NCBI RefSeq assembly: GCF_029227915.1
Contig: NC_079875.1
Coordinates: 42,057,201 to 42,121,200, forward strand
Reading direction: 5' to 3'
DNA length: 64,000 nt
Source: Hydractinia symbiolongicarpus
Lineage: Eukaryota > Cnidaria > Hydrozoa > Anthoathecata > Hydractiniidae
The notes under the pieces are model-generated. The model was not told the origin of the DNA, made no database searches, and worked only from the letters and a program-made list of their open reading frames with translations. Made by a program: the position numbers and the translations under genes. Each line of letters opens with the position of its first letter. The stretch's first letter is position 1. Of this stretch, positions 9,712 through 21,349 are shown one piece after another.

Positions 9712-11316
9712 GAGTCCGGGATTTACGGGATATCGCGGGTTTTCGTTTGCCGGCGATTAAACTTCTTTTATTCAGCGTCTCATCAAAAATGAAAACATTT
9801 TTGAAAACTACAAGTCTCATGCGTTTTAGTGGTGAAAAACTAAATTAAAAAATCGTTCTGCAAATGAGTTTACTCCCTGGGTACTTTCTTTGTATACTTT
9901 TGACTATACTTGCCGAGTCCGGGATTTACGGGATATCGCGGGTTTTCGTTTGCCGGCGATTAAACTTCTTTTATTCAGCGTCTCATCAAAAATGAAAACA
10001 TTTTTGAAAACTACAAGTCTCATTCGTTCTAGTGGTGCAGAAATAATTTGAAAAATCGTTCGGGAAATCAGTTTACTCCCTGGGTACTTTCTTTAGATAC
10101 ATTCAACTATACGGGCCAAGCCCGGGATTTACGGGAAATCGCGGGTTTTCGTTTGCCGGCAATTAAACTTCTTTTATTCAGCGTCTCATCAGAAATGGAA
10201 ACACTTTTAAAAACTACAAGTCTCATGCGTTTTAGTGGTGAAAAAATAATTTAAAAAATCGTTCTGGAAATGAGTTTATTCACAGGGTACTTTCTTTGTA
10301 TACATTCGACTATACGGGTCAAGCCCGGGATTTACGGGAAACAGCGGGTTTTCGTTTGCCAGCGATTAAACTTTTTTTATTTAGCGTCCCATCAAAAATG
10401 AAAACATTTTTGAAAACTACAAGTCTCATGCGTTTTAGTGGTGAAAAAATAATTTAAAAAATCGTTCGGGAAATGAGTTACTCCCTGGATACTTTCTTTG
10501 TATACTTTTGACTATACGGGCCGAGTCCGGGATTTACGGGATATCGCGGGTTTTCGTTTGCCGGCGATTAAACTTCTTTTATTCAGCGTCTCATCAAAAA
10601 TGAAAACATTTTTGAAAACTACAAGTCTCATGCGTTTTAGTGGTGAAAAACTAAATTAAAAAATCGTTCTGCAAATGAGTTTACTCCCTGGGTACTTTCT
10701 TTGTATACTTTTGACTATACTTGCCGAGTCCGGGATTTACGGGATATCGCGGGTTTTCGTTTGCCGGCGATTAAACTTCTTTTATTCAGCGTCTCATCAA
10801 AAATGAAAACATTTTTGAAAACTACAAGTCTCATTCGTTCTAGTGGTGCAGAAATAATTTGAAAAATCGTTCGGGAAATCAGTTTACTCCCTGGGTACTT
10901 TCTTTAGATACATTCAACTATACGGGCCAAGCCCGGGATTTACGGGAAATCGCGGGTTTTCGTTTGCCGGCAATTAAACTTCTTTTATTCAGCGTCTCAT
11001 CAGAAATGGAAACACTTTTAAAAACTACAAGTCTCATGCGTTTTAGTGGTGAAAAAATAATTTAAAAAATCGTTCTGGAAATGAGTTTATTCACAGGGTA
11101 CTTTCTTTGTATACATTCGACTATACGGGCCAAGCCCGGGATTTACGGGAAACAGCGGGTTTTCGTTTGCCAGCGATTAAACTTTTTTTATTTAGCGTCC
11201 CATCAAAAATGAAAACATTTTTGAAAACTACAAGTCTCATGCGTTTTAGTGGTGAAAAAATAATTTAAAAAATCGTTCGGGAAATGAGTTACTCCCTGGA
11301 TACTTTCTTTGTATAC
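9708..11316 (+). repeat. Tetramer HOR, two tandem copies (811 bp each)
   Basis: The order is B (AAACTAAATT), B (TACTTGCC), C (GCCGGCAATT), A (TTTATTCACAGG, AACTTTTTTTATTTAGCG) with TTACTCCCTGGATAC, repeated at an offset of 811 bp. AAACTAAATT and TACTTGCC are also found in the pentamers at 2190-4217, so this unit shares ancestry with them. Confidence 0.85.
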
Positions 11317-13082
11317 ATTTGACTATATGGGTTAAGCCCGGGATTTACGGGAAATCGCGGGTTTCCGTTTGCCGGCGATTAAACCTCTTTCATTAAGCGC
11401 CTCATCAAAAATGAAAACATTTTTGAAAACTACAAGTCTCATTCGTTCTAGTGGTGCAGAAATAATTTGAAAAATCGTTCGGGAAATCAGTTTACTCCCT
11501 GGGTACTTTCTTTAGATACATTCAACTATACGGGCCAAGCCCGGGATTTACGGGAAATCGCGGGTTTTCGTTTGCCGGCGATTAAACTTCTTTTATTCAG
11601 CGTCCCATCAAAAATGAAAACATTTTTGAAAACTACAAGTCTCATGCGTTTTAGTGGTGAAAAAATAATTTAAAAAATCGTTCGGGAAATGAGTTACTCC
11701 CTGGATACTTTCTTTGTATACATTTGACTATATGGGTTAAGCCCGGGATTTACGGGAAATCGCGGGTTTTCGTTTGCCGGCGATTAAACCTCTTTCATTA
11801 AGCGCCTCATCAAAAATGAAAACATTTTTGAAAACTACAAGTCTCATTCGTTCTAGTGGTGCAGAAATAATTTGAAAAATCGTTCGGGAAATCAGTTTAC
11901 TCCCTGGGTACTTTCTTTAGATACATTCAACTATACGGGCCAAGCCCGGGATTTACGGGAAATCGCGGGTTTTCGTTTGCCGGCGATTAAACTTCTTTTA
12001 TTCAGCGTCTCATCAGAAATGGAAACACTTTTAAAAACTACAAGTCTCATGCGTTTTAGTGGTGAAAAAATAATTTAAAAAATCGTTCTGGAAATGAGTT
12101 TACTCACAGGGTACTTTCTTTGTATACATTCGACTATACGGGCCAAGCCTGGGATTTACGGGAAACAGCGGGTTTTCGTTTGCCGGCGATTAAACCTCTT
12201 TCATTAAGCGTCTCATCAAAAATGAAAACATTTTTGAAACCTACAAGTCTCATGCGTTTTAGTGGTGAAAAAATAATTTAAAAAATCGTTCGGGAAATGA
12301 GTTACTCCCTGGGTACTTTCTTGGTATACATTCGACTATATGGGCCAAGCCCGGGATTTACGGGAAATCGCGGGTTTTCGTTTGCCGGCGATTAAACCTC
12401 TTTCATTAAGCGCCTCATCAAAAATGAAAACATTTTTGAAAACTACAAGTCTCATGCGTTTTAGTGGTGAAAAAATAATTTAAAAAATCGTTCTGGAAAT
12501 GAGTTTACTCCCTGGGTACTTTCTTTGTATACTTTTGACTATACGGGCCGAATCCGGGATTTACGGGAAATCGCAGGGCTTCGTTTGCCGGCGATTAAAC
12601 TTCTTTTATTCAGCGTCTCATCAAAAATGAAAACATTTTTAAAAATTACAAGTCTCATGCGTTTTAGTGGTAAAAAAATAATTTAAAAAATCGTTCTGGA
12701 AATGAGTTTACTCACAGGGTACTTTCTTTGTATACATTCGACTATACGGGCCAAGCCCGGGATTTACGGGAAATCGCGGGTTTTCGTTTGCCGGCGATTA
12801 AACCTCTTTCATTAAGCGTCTCATCAAAAATGAAAACATTTTTGAAAACTACAAGTCTCATGCGTTTTAGTGGTGAAAAAATAATTTAAAAAATCGTTCG
12901 GGAAATGAGTTTACTCCCTGGGTACTTTCTTTGTATACTTTTGACTATACGCACCGAGTCCTGGTTTTACGGGAAATCGCGGGTTTTCGTTTGCCAGCGA
13001 TTAAACTTCTTTTATTCAGCGTCCCATCAAAAATGAAAACATTTTTGAAAACTACAAGTCTCATGCGTTTTAGTGGTGAAAA

Positions 13083-14300
13083 AATAATTTAAAAAATCGT
13101 TCGGAAAATGAGTTTACTCCCTGGGTACTTTCTTTGTATACTTTTGACTATACGGGCCGAGTCCGGGATTTACGGGAAATCGCGGCTTTTCGTTTGCCAG
13201 CGATTAAACTTCTTTTATTTAGCGTCCCATCAAAAATAAAAATATTTGTGAAAACTACAAGTCTCATGCGTTGTAGTGGTGAAAAAATAATTTAAAAAAT
13301 CGTTCTGGAAATGAGTTTACTCACAGGGTACTTTCTTTGTATACATTCGACTATACGGGCCAAGCCCGGGATTTACGGGAAATCGCGGGTTTTCGTTTGC
13401 CGGCGATTAAACCTCTTTCATTAAGCGTCTCATCAAAAATGAAAACATTTTTGAAAACTACAAGTCTCATGCGTTTTAGTGGTGAAAAAATAACTTAAAA
13501 AATCGTTTGGAAAATGAGTTTACTTCCTGGGTACTTTTTTTGTATACTTTTGACTATACGGGCCGAGTCCGGTATTTAAGTGAAATCGCGGGTTTTCGTT
13601 TGCCAGCGATTAAACTTCTTTTATTCAGCGTCCCATCAAAAATGAAAACATTTTTGAAAACTACAAACCACGTGCGTTTTAGTGGTGAAAAAATAATTTA
13701 GAAAAACGTTCGGGAAATGAGTTTACTCCCTGGGTACTTTCTTTGTATACTTTTGACTATACCTGCCGAGTCCGGGATTTACGGGAAATCGCGGCTTTTC
13801 GTTTGCCAGCGATTAAACTTCTTTTATTTAGCGTCCCATCAAAAATAAAAATATTTTTGAAAACTACAAGTCTCATGCGTTGTAGTGGTGAAAAAATATT
13901 TTAAAAAATCCTTCTGGAAATGAGTTTACTCACAGGGTACTTTCTTTGTATACATTCGACTATACGGGCCAAGCCCGAGATTTACGGGAAATCGCGGGTT
14001 TTCGTTTGCCGGCGATTAAACCTCTTTCATTAAGCGTCTCATCAAAAATGAAAACATTTTTGAAAACTACAAGTCTCATGCGTTTTAGTGGTGAAAAAAT
14101 AACTTAAAAAATCGTTTGGAAAATGAGTTTACTCCCTGGGTACTTTTTTTGTATACTTTTGACTATACGGGCCGAGTCCGGGATTTAAGGGAAATCGCGG
14201 GTTTTCGTTTGCCAGCGATTAAACTTCTTTTATTCAGCGTCCCATCAAAAATGAAAACATTTTTGAAAACTACAAACCACATGCGTTTTAGTGGTGAAAA
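13083..14300 (+). repeat. Trimer HOR, two tandem copies (609 bp each)
   Basis: Order F (CGGCTTTTCG, AAAAATATTT, GCGTTGTAG), A (ending ATAACTTAAAAAATCG), E (CGTTTGGAAAATG, TACAAACCAC), repeated at 609 bp. The copies differ by ACGGGCC against ACCTGCC, and by GGTATTTAAGTG against GGGATTTAAGGG. The whole pair is carried along in the large duplication, at 19166-20383. Confidence 0.85.
13839..13860. other. Inverted repeat with both arms changed together
   Basis: Here the arms are TCAAAAATA (13839-13847) and TATTTTTGA (13852-13860) around AAAA. Compared with the usual TCAAAAATG/CATTTTTGA, the facing G and C are both changed, to A and T, so 9-bp symmetry is kept. The same form recurs in F units near 19,921, 26,465, 29,103, 31,133, 32,960, 34,383 and 46,552. 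Half-changed units (TCAAAAATA with CATTTTTGA) are also abundant, mainly after 47 kb. Confidence 0.85.
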
Positions 14301-15021
14301 AATAATTTAAAAAAACGTTCGGGAAATGAGTTTACTCCCTGGGTACTTTCTTTGTATACTTTTGACTATACCTGCCGAGTCCGGGATTTACGGGAAATCG
14401 CGGGTTTTCGTTTGCCGGCGATTAAACTTCTTTTATTCAGCGTCTCATGAAAAATGAAAACATTTTTGAAAACTAAAAGTCTCATGCGTTTTAGTGGTAA
14501 AAAAATAATTTAAAAAATCGTTCTGGAAATGAGTTTACTCACAGGGTACTTTCTTTGTATACATTCGACTATACGGGCCAAGCCCGGGATTTACGGGAAA
14601 TCGCGGGTTTTCGTTTGCCGGCGATTAAACCTCTTTCATTAAGCGTATCATCAAAAATGAAAACATTTTTGAAAACTACAAGTCTCATGCGTTTTAGTGG
14701 TGAAAAAATAATTTAAAAAATCGTTCGGGAAATGAGTTTACTCCCTGAGTACTTTCTTTGTATACTTTTGACTATACGCACCGAGTCCTGGATTTACGGG
14801 AAATCGCGGGTTTTCGTTTGCCAGCGATTAAACTTCTTTTATTCAGCGTCCCATCAAAAATGAAAACATTTTAGAAAACTACAAGTCTCATGCGTTGTAG
14901 TGGTGAAAAAATAATTTAAAAAATCGTTCGGGAAATGAGTTTACTCCCTGGGTACTTTCTTTGTATACTTTTGACTATACGGGCCGAGTCCGGAATTTAC
15001 GGGAAATTGCGGCTTTTCGTT

Positions 15022-17069
15022 TGCCAGCGATTAAACTTCTTTTATTTAGCGTCCCATCAAAAATAAAAATATTTTTTGAAAACTACAAGTCTCATGCGTT
15101 GTAGTGGTGAAAAAATAATTTAAAAAATCGTTCTGGAAATGAGTTTACTCACAGGGTACTTTCTTTGTATACATTCGACTATACGGGCCAAGCCCGGGAT
15201 TTACGGGAAATCGCGGGTTTTCGTTTGCCGGCGATTAAACCTCTTTCATTAAGCGTCCCATCAAAAATAAAAACATTTTTAAAAACTACAAGTCTCATGC
15301 GTTTTAGTGGTGAAAAAATAATTTAAAAAATCGTTCGGGAAATGAGTTTACTTCCTGGGTACTTTTTTTGTATACTTTTGACTATACGGGTCAAGCCCGG
15401 GAATTACGGGAAATCGCGGGTTTTCGTTTGCCGGCGATTAAAGCTCTTTCATGAGGCGTCTCATCAAAAATGAAAACATTTTTGAAAACTACAAATCTCA
15501 TGCGTTTTAGTGGTGAAAAAATAATTTAAAAAATCGTTCGGTAAATGAGTTTACTTCCTAGGTACTTTCTTTGTATACATTCGACTATACGGGCCAAGCC
15601 CGGGATTTACAGGAAATCGCGGGTTTTCGTTTGCCGGCGATTAAACCTCTTTCATTAAGCGTCTCATCAAAAATGGAAACACTTTTAAAAACTACAAGTC
15701 TCATGCGTTTTAGTGGTGAAAAAATAATTTAAAAAATCGTTCTGGAAATGAGTTTACTCACAGGGTACTTTCTTTGTATACATTCGACTATACGGGCCAA
15801 GCCCGGGATTTACGGGAAACAGCGGGTTTTCGTTTGCCGGCGATTAAACCTCTTTCATTAAGCGTCTCATCAAAAATGAAAACATTTTTGAAACCTACAA
15901 GTCTCATGCGTTTTAGTGGTGAAAAAATAATTTAAAAAATCGTTCTGGAAATGAGTTTACTCCCTGGGTACTTTCTTTGTATACTTTTGACTAAACGGGC
16001 CGAGTCCGGGATTTACGGCATATCGCGGGTTTTCGTTTGCCGGCGATTAAACTTCTTTTATTCAGCGTCTCATCAAAAATGAAAACATTTTTGAAAACTA
16101 CAAGTCTCGTGCGTTTTAGTGGTGAAAAAATAATTTAAAAAATCGTTCTGGAAATGAGTTTACTCCCTGGGTACTTTCTTTGTATACTTTTGACTATACG
16201 GGCCGAGTCCGGGATTTATGGGATATCGCGGGTTTTCGTTTGCCGGCGATTAAACCTCTTTCATTAAGCGTCTCATCAAAAATGAAAACATTTTTGAAAA
16301 CTACAAGTCTCATGCGTTTTAGTGGTGAAAAAATAATTTAAAAAATCGTTCGGGAAATGAGTTTACTCCCTGGGTACTTTCTTTGTATACTTTTGACTAT
16401 ACGGGCCGAGTCCGGGATTTACGGAAATCGCGGCTTTTCGTTTGCCAGCGATTAAACTTCTTTTATTTAGCGTCCCATCAAAAATAAAAACATTTTTGTA
16501 AACTACAAGTCTCATGCGTTTTAGTGCTGAAAAAATAATTTAAAAAATCGTTCGGGAAATGAGTTTACTCCCTGGGTACTTTTTTTGTATACTTTTGACT
16601 ATACGGGCCAAGCCCGGGAATTACGGGAAATCGCGGGTTTTCGTTTGCCGGCGATTAAACCTCTTTCATTAGGCGTCTCATCAAAAATGAAAACATTTTT
16701 GAAAACTACAAATCTCATGCGTTTTAGTGGTGAAAAAATAATTTAAAAAATCGTTCGGTAAATGAGTTTACTTCCTAGGTACTTTCTTTGTATACGTTCG
16801 ACTATGCGGGCCAAGCCCGGGATTTACGGGAAATCGCGGGTTTTCGTTTGCCGGCGATTAAACCTCTTTCATTAAGCGTCTCATCAAAAATGGAAACACT
16901 TTTAAAAACTACAAGTCTCATGCGTTTTAGTGGTGAAAAAATAATTTAAAAAATCGTTCTGGAAATGAGTTTACTCACAGGGTACTTTCTTTGTATACAT
17001 TCGACTATACGGGCCAAGCCCGGGATTTACGGGAAACAGCGGGTTTTCGTTTGCCGGCGATTAAACCTT
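15022..17069 (+). repeat. Spacer between the two large-duplication copies
   Basis: About ten monomers of F, A, G, H, C-tailed A, and B types. It has an internal echo of about 1,216 bp: G then H with TCGTTCGGTAAATG and TTCCTAGGTAC at about 15,540 and 16,755. The G-type CATTAGGCG at 16,670 and its CATGAGGCG variant near 15,450 are early cases of a type that dominates after 47 kb. Confidence 0.8.
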
Positions 17070-17080
17070 ATTTAGCGTCC
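17061..17080 (+). other. Duplication junction with a 4-bp deletion
   Basis: The sequence reads ATTAAACCTTATTTAGCG where every other unit has ATTAAACCTCTTTCATTAAG or ATTAAACTTCTTTTATTTAG. The left part matches type A. The right part starts the match to 10379 onward. The lesion therefore marks the left edge of the copied segment, an apparent non-allelic join that was not in perfect register. Confidence 0.75.
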
Positions 17081-20000
17081 CATCAAAAATGAAAACATTT
17101 TTGAAAACTACAAGTCTCATGCGTTTTAGTGGTGAAAAAATAATTTAAAAAATCGTTCGGGAAATGAGTTACTCCCTGGATACTTTCTTTGTATACTTTT
17201 GACTATACGGGCCGAGTCCGGGATTTACGGGATATCGCGGGTTTTCGTTTGCCGGCGATTAAACTTCTTTTATTCAGCGTCTCATCAAAAATGAAAACAT
17301 TTTTGAAAACTACAAGTCTCATGCGTTTTAGTGGTGAAAAACTAAATTAAAAAATCGTTCTGCAAATGAGTTTACTCCCTAGGTACTTTCTTTGTATACT
17401 TTTGACTATACTTGCCGAGTCCGGGATTTACGGGATATCGCGGGTTTTCGTTTGCCGGCGATTAAACTTCTTTTATTCAGCGTCTCATCAAAAATGAAAA
17501 CATTTTTGAAAACTACAAGTCTCATTCGTTCTAGTGGTGCAGAAATAATTTGAAAAATCGTTCGGGAAATCAGTTTACTCCCTGGGTACTTTCTTTAGAT
17601 ACATTCAACTATACGGGCAAAGCCCGGGATTTACGGGAAATCGCGGGTTTTCGTTTGCCGGCAATTAAACTTCTTTTATTCAGCGTCTCATCAGAAATGG
17701 AAACACTTTTAAAAACTACAAGTCTCATGCGTTTTAGTGGTGAAAAAATAATTTAAAAAATCGTTCTGGAAATGAGTTTATTCACAGGGTACTTTCTTTG
17801 TATACATTCGACTATACGGGCCAAGCCCGGGATTTACGGGAAACAGCGGGTTTTCGTTTGCCAGCGATTAAACTTTTTTTATTTAGCGTCCCATCAAAAA
17901 TGAAAACATTTTTGAAAACTACAAGTGTCATGCGTTTTAGTGGTGAAAAAATAATTTAAAAAATCGTTCGGGAAATGAGTTACTCCCTGGATACTTTCTT
18001 TGTATACATTTGACTATATGGGTTAAGCCCGGGATTTACGGGAAATCGCGGGTTTTCGTTTGCCGGCGATTAAACCTCTTTCATTAAGCGCCTCATCAAA
18101 AATGAAAACATTTTTGAAAACTACAAGTCTCATTCGTTCTAGTGGTGCAGAAATAATTTGAAAAATCGTTCGGGAAATCAGTTTACTCCCTGGGTACTTT
18201 CTTTAGATACATTCAACTATACGGGCCAAGCCCGGGATTTACGGGAAATCGCGGGTTTTCGTTTGCCGGCGATTAAACTTCTTTTATTCAGCGTCTCATC
18301 AGAAATGGAAACACTTTTAAAAACTACAAGTCTCATGCGTTTTAGTGGTGAAAAAATAATTTAAAAAATCGTTCTGGAAATGAGTTTACTCACAGGGTAC
18401 TTTCTTTGTATACATTCGACTATACGGGCCAAGCCTGGGATTTACGGGAAACAGCGGGTTTTCGTTTGCCGGCGATTAAACCTCTTTCATTAAGCGTCTC
18501 ATCAAAAATGAAAACATTTTTGAAACCTACAAGTCTCATGCGTTTTAGTGGTGAAAAAATAATTTAAAAAATCGTTCGGGAAATGAGTTACTCCCTGGGT
18601 ACTTTCTTGGTATACATTCGACTATATGGGCCAAGCCCGGGATTTACGGGAAATCGCGGGTTTTCGTTTGCCGGCGATTAAACCTCTTTCATTAAGCGCC
18701 TCATCAAAAATGAAAACATTTTTGAAAACTACAAGTCTCATGCGTTTTAGTGGTGAAAAAATAATTTAAAAAATCGTTCTGGAAATGAGTTTACTCCCTG
18801 GGTACTTTCTTTGTATACTTTTGACTATACGGGCCGAATCCGGGATTTACGGGAAATCGCAGGGCTTCGTTTGCCGGCGATTAAACCTCTTTCATTAAGC
18901 GTCTCATCAAAAATGAAAACATTTTTGAAAACTACAAGTCTCATGCGTTTTAGTGGTGAAAAAATAATTTAAAAAATCGTTCGGGAAATGAGTTTACTCC
19001 CTGGGTACTTTCTTTGTATACTTTTGACTATACGCACCGAGTCCTGGTTTTACGGGAAATCGCGGGTTTTCGTTTGCCAGCGATTAAACTTCTTTTATTC
19101 AGCGTCCCATCAAAAATGAAAACATTTTTGAAAACTACAAGTCTCATGCGTTTTAGTGGTGAAAAAATAATTTAAAAAATCGTTCGGGAAATGAGTTTAC
19201 TCCCTGGGTACTTTCTTTGTATACTTTTGACTATACGGGCCGAGTCCGGGATTTACGGGAAATCGCGGCTTTTCGTTTGCCAGCGATTAAACTTCTTTTA
19301 TTTAGCGTCCCATCAGAAATAAAAATATTTGTGAAAACTACAAGTCTCATGCGTTGTAGTGGTGAAAAAATAATTTAAAAAAACGTTCTGGAAATGAGTT
19401 TACTCACAGGGTACTTTCTTTGTATACATTCGACTATACGGGCCAAGCCCGGGATTTACGAGAAATCGCGGGTTTTCGTTTGCCGGCGATTAAACCTCTT
19501 TCATTAAGCGTCTCATCAAAAATGAAAACATTTTTGAAAACTACAAGTCTCATGCGTTTTAGTGGTGAAAAAATAACTTAAAAAATCGTTTGGAAAATGA
19601 GTTTACTTCCTGGGTACTTTTTTTGTATACTTTTGACTATACGGGCCGAGTCCGGTATTTAAGTGAAATCGCGGGTTTTCGTTTGCCAGCGATTAAACTT
19701 CTTTTATTCAGCGTGCCATCAAAAATGAAAACATTTTTGAAAACTACAAACCACGTGCGTTTTAGTGGTGAAAAAATAATTTAGAAAAACGTTCGGGAAA
19801 TGAGTTTACTCCCTGGGTACTTTCTTTGTATACTTTTGACTATACCTGCCGAGTCCGGGATTTACGGGAAATCGCGGCTTTTCGTTTGCCAGCGATTAAA
19901 CTTCTTTTATTTAGCGTCCCATCAAAAATAAAAATATTTTTGAAAACTACAAGTCTCATGCGTTGTAGTGGTGAAAAAATAATTTAAAAAATACTTCTGG

Positions 20001-21104
20001 AAATGAGTTTACTCACAGGGTACTTTCTTTGTATACATTCGACTATACGGGCCAAGCCCGGGATTTACGGGAAATCGCGGGTTTTCGTTTGCCGGCGATT
20101 AAACCTCTTTCATTAAGCGTCTCATCAAAAATGAAAACATTTTTGAAAACTACAAGTCTCATGCGTTTTAGTGGTGAAAAAATAACTTAAAAAATCGTTT
20201 GGAAAATGAGTTTACTCCCTGGGTACTTTTTTTGTATACTTTTGACTATACGGGCCGAGTCCGGGATTTAAGGGAAATCGCGGGTTTTCGTTTGCCAGCG
20301 ATTAAACTTCTTTTATTCAGCGTCCCATCAAAAATGAAAACATTTTTGAAAACTACAAACCACATGCGTTTTAGTGGTGAAAAAATAATTTAAAAAAACG
20401 TTCGGGAAATGAGTTTACTCCCTGGGTACTTTCTTTGTATACTTTTGACTATACCTGCCGAGTCCGGGATTTACGGGAAATCGCGGGTTTTCGTTTGCCG
20501 GCGATTAAACTTCTTTTATTCAGCGTCTCATGAAAAATGAAAACATTTTTGAAAACTAAAAGTCTCATGCGTTTTAGTGGTAAAAAAATAATTTAAAAAA
20601 TCGTTCTGGAAATGAGTTTACTCACAGGGTACTTTCTTTGTATACATTCGACTATACGGGCCAAGCCCGTGATTTACGGGAAATCGCGGGTTTTCGTTTG
20701 CCGGCGATTAAACCTCTTTCATTAAGCGTATCATCAAAAATGAAAACATTTTTGAAAACTACAAGTCTCATGCGTTTTAGTGGTGAAAAAATAATTTAAA
20801 AAATCGTTCGGGAAATGAGTTTACTCCCTGAGTACTTTCTTTGTATACTTTTGACTATACGCACCGAGTCCCGGATTTACGGGAAATCGCGGGTTTTCGT
20901 TTGCCAGCGATTAAACTTCTTTTATTCAGCGTCCCATCAAAAATGAAAACATTTTAGAAAACTACAAGTCTCATGCGTTGTAGTGGTGAAAAAATAATTT
21001 AAAAAATCGTTCGGGAAATGAGTTTACTCCCTGGGTACTTTCTTTGTATACTTTTGACTATACGGGCCGAGTCCGGAATTTACGGGAAATTGCGGCTTTT
21101 CGTT
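17070..21104 (+). repeat. Large duplicated segment, copy 2 (4.0 kb)
   Basis: Matches 10379-15021 minus three monomers (4,643 - 405 - 203 = 4,035 bp). The trimers at 13083-14300 are found at the expected places with the same private variants. Few differences from copy 1 were seen, such as TCTAGGTAC forms near 17,379, AAGTGTCATG near 17,925 and CAGAAATAAAAATATTTG near 19,315, so the event looks recent. The match ends where copy 1 reads TTTGCCAGCG and copy 2 reads TTTGCCGGCG. Confidence 0.88.
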
Positions 21105-21349
21105 TGCCGGCGATTAAACCTCTTTCATTAAGCGTCTCATCAAAAATGAAAACATTTTTGAAAACTACAAGTCTCATGCGTTTTAGTGGTGAAAAAATAA
21201 TTTAAAAAATCGTTCGGGAAATGAGTTTACTCCCTGGGTACTTTCTTTGTATACTTTTGACTATACGGGCCGAGTCCGGGATTTACGGGAAATCGCGGCT
21301 TTTCGTTTGCCAGCGATTAAACTTCTTTTATTTAGCGTCCCATCAAAAA

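Larger units (their letters stand above)
10379..15021 (+). repeat. Large duplicated segment, copy 1 (4.6 kb)
   Basis: About 23 monomers that reappear in the same order at 17070-21104. The offset is 6,691 bp at first, then 6,286, then 6,083. Landmarks include TATGGGTTAAGCCC, GAATCCGGG with TCGCAGGGCTTCG, ACGCACCGAGTCCTGGTTTT, CGTTTGGAAAATG, ACTACAAACCACGTG, and CCCTGAGTAC at 14743. Copy 1 holds 405 bp (about 11.3-11.7 kb) and 203 bp (about 12,601-12,803) that copy 2 lacks. Confidence 0.88.

Noticed and set aside
17379-17390. CCTAGG/GTATAC/CCCGGG palindromes as protein-binding sites
   Set aside because: They are 6-bp palindromes in repeats that vary by type. Without binding data they are useful only as restriction markers.
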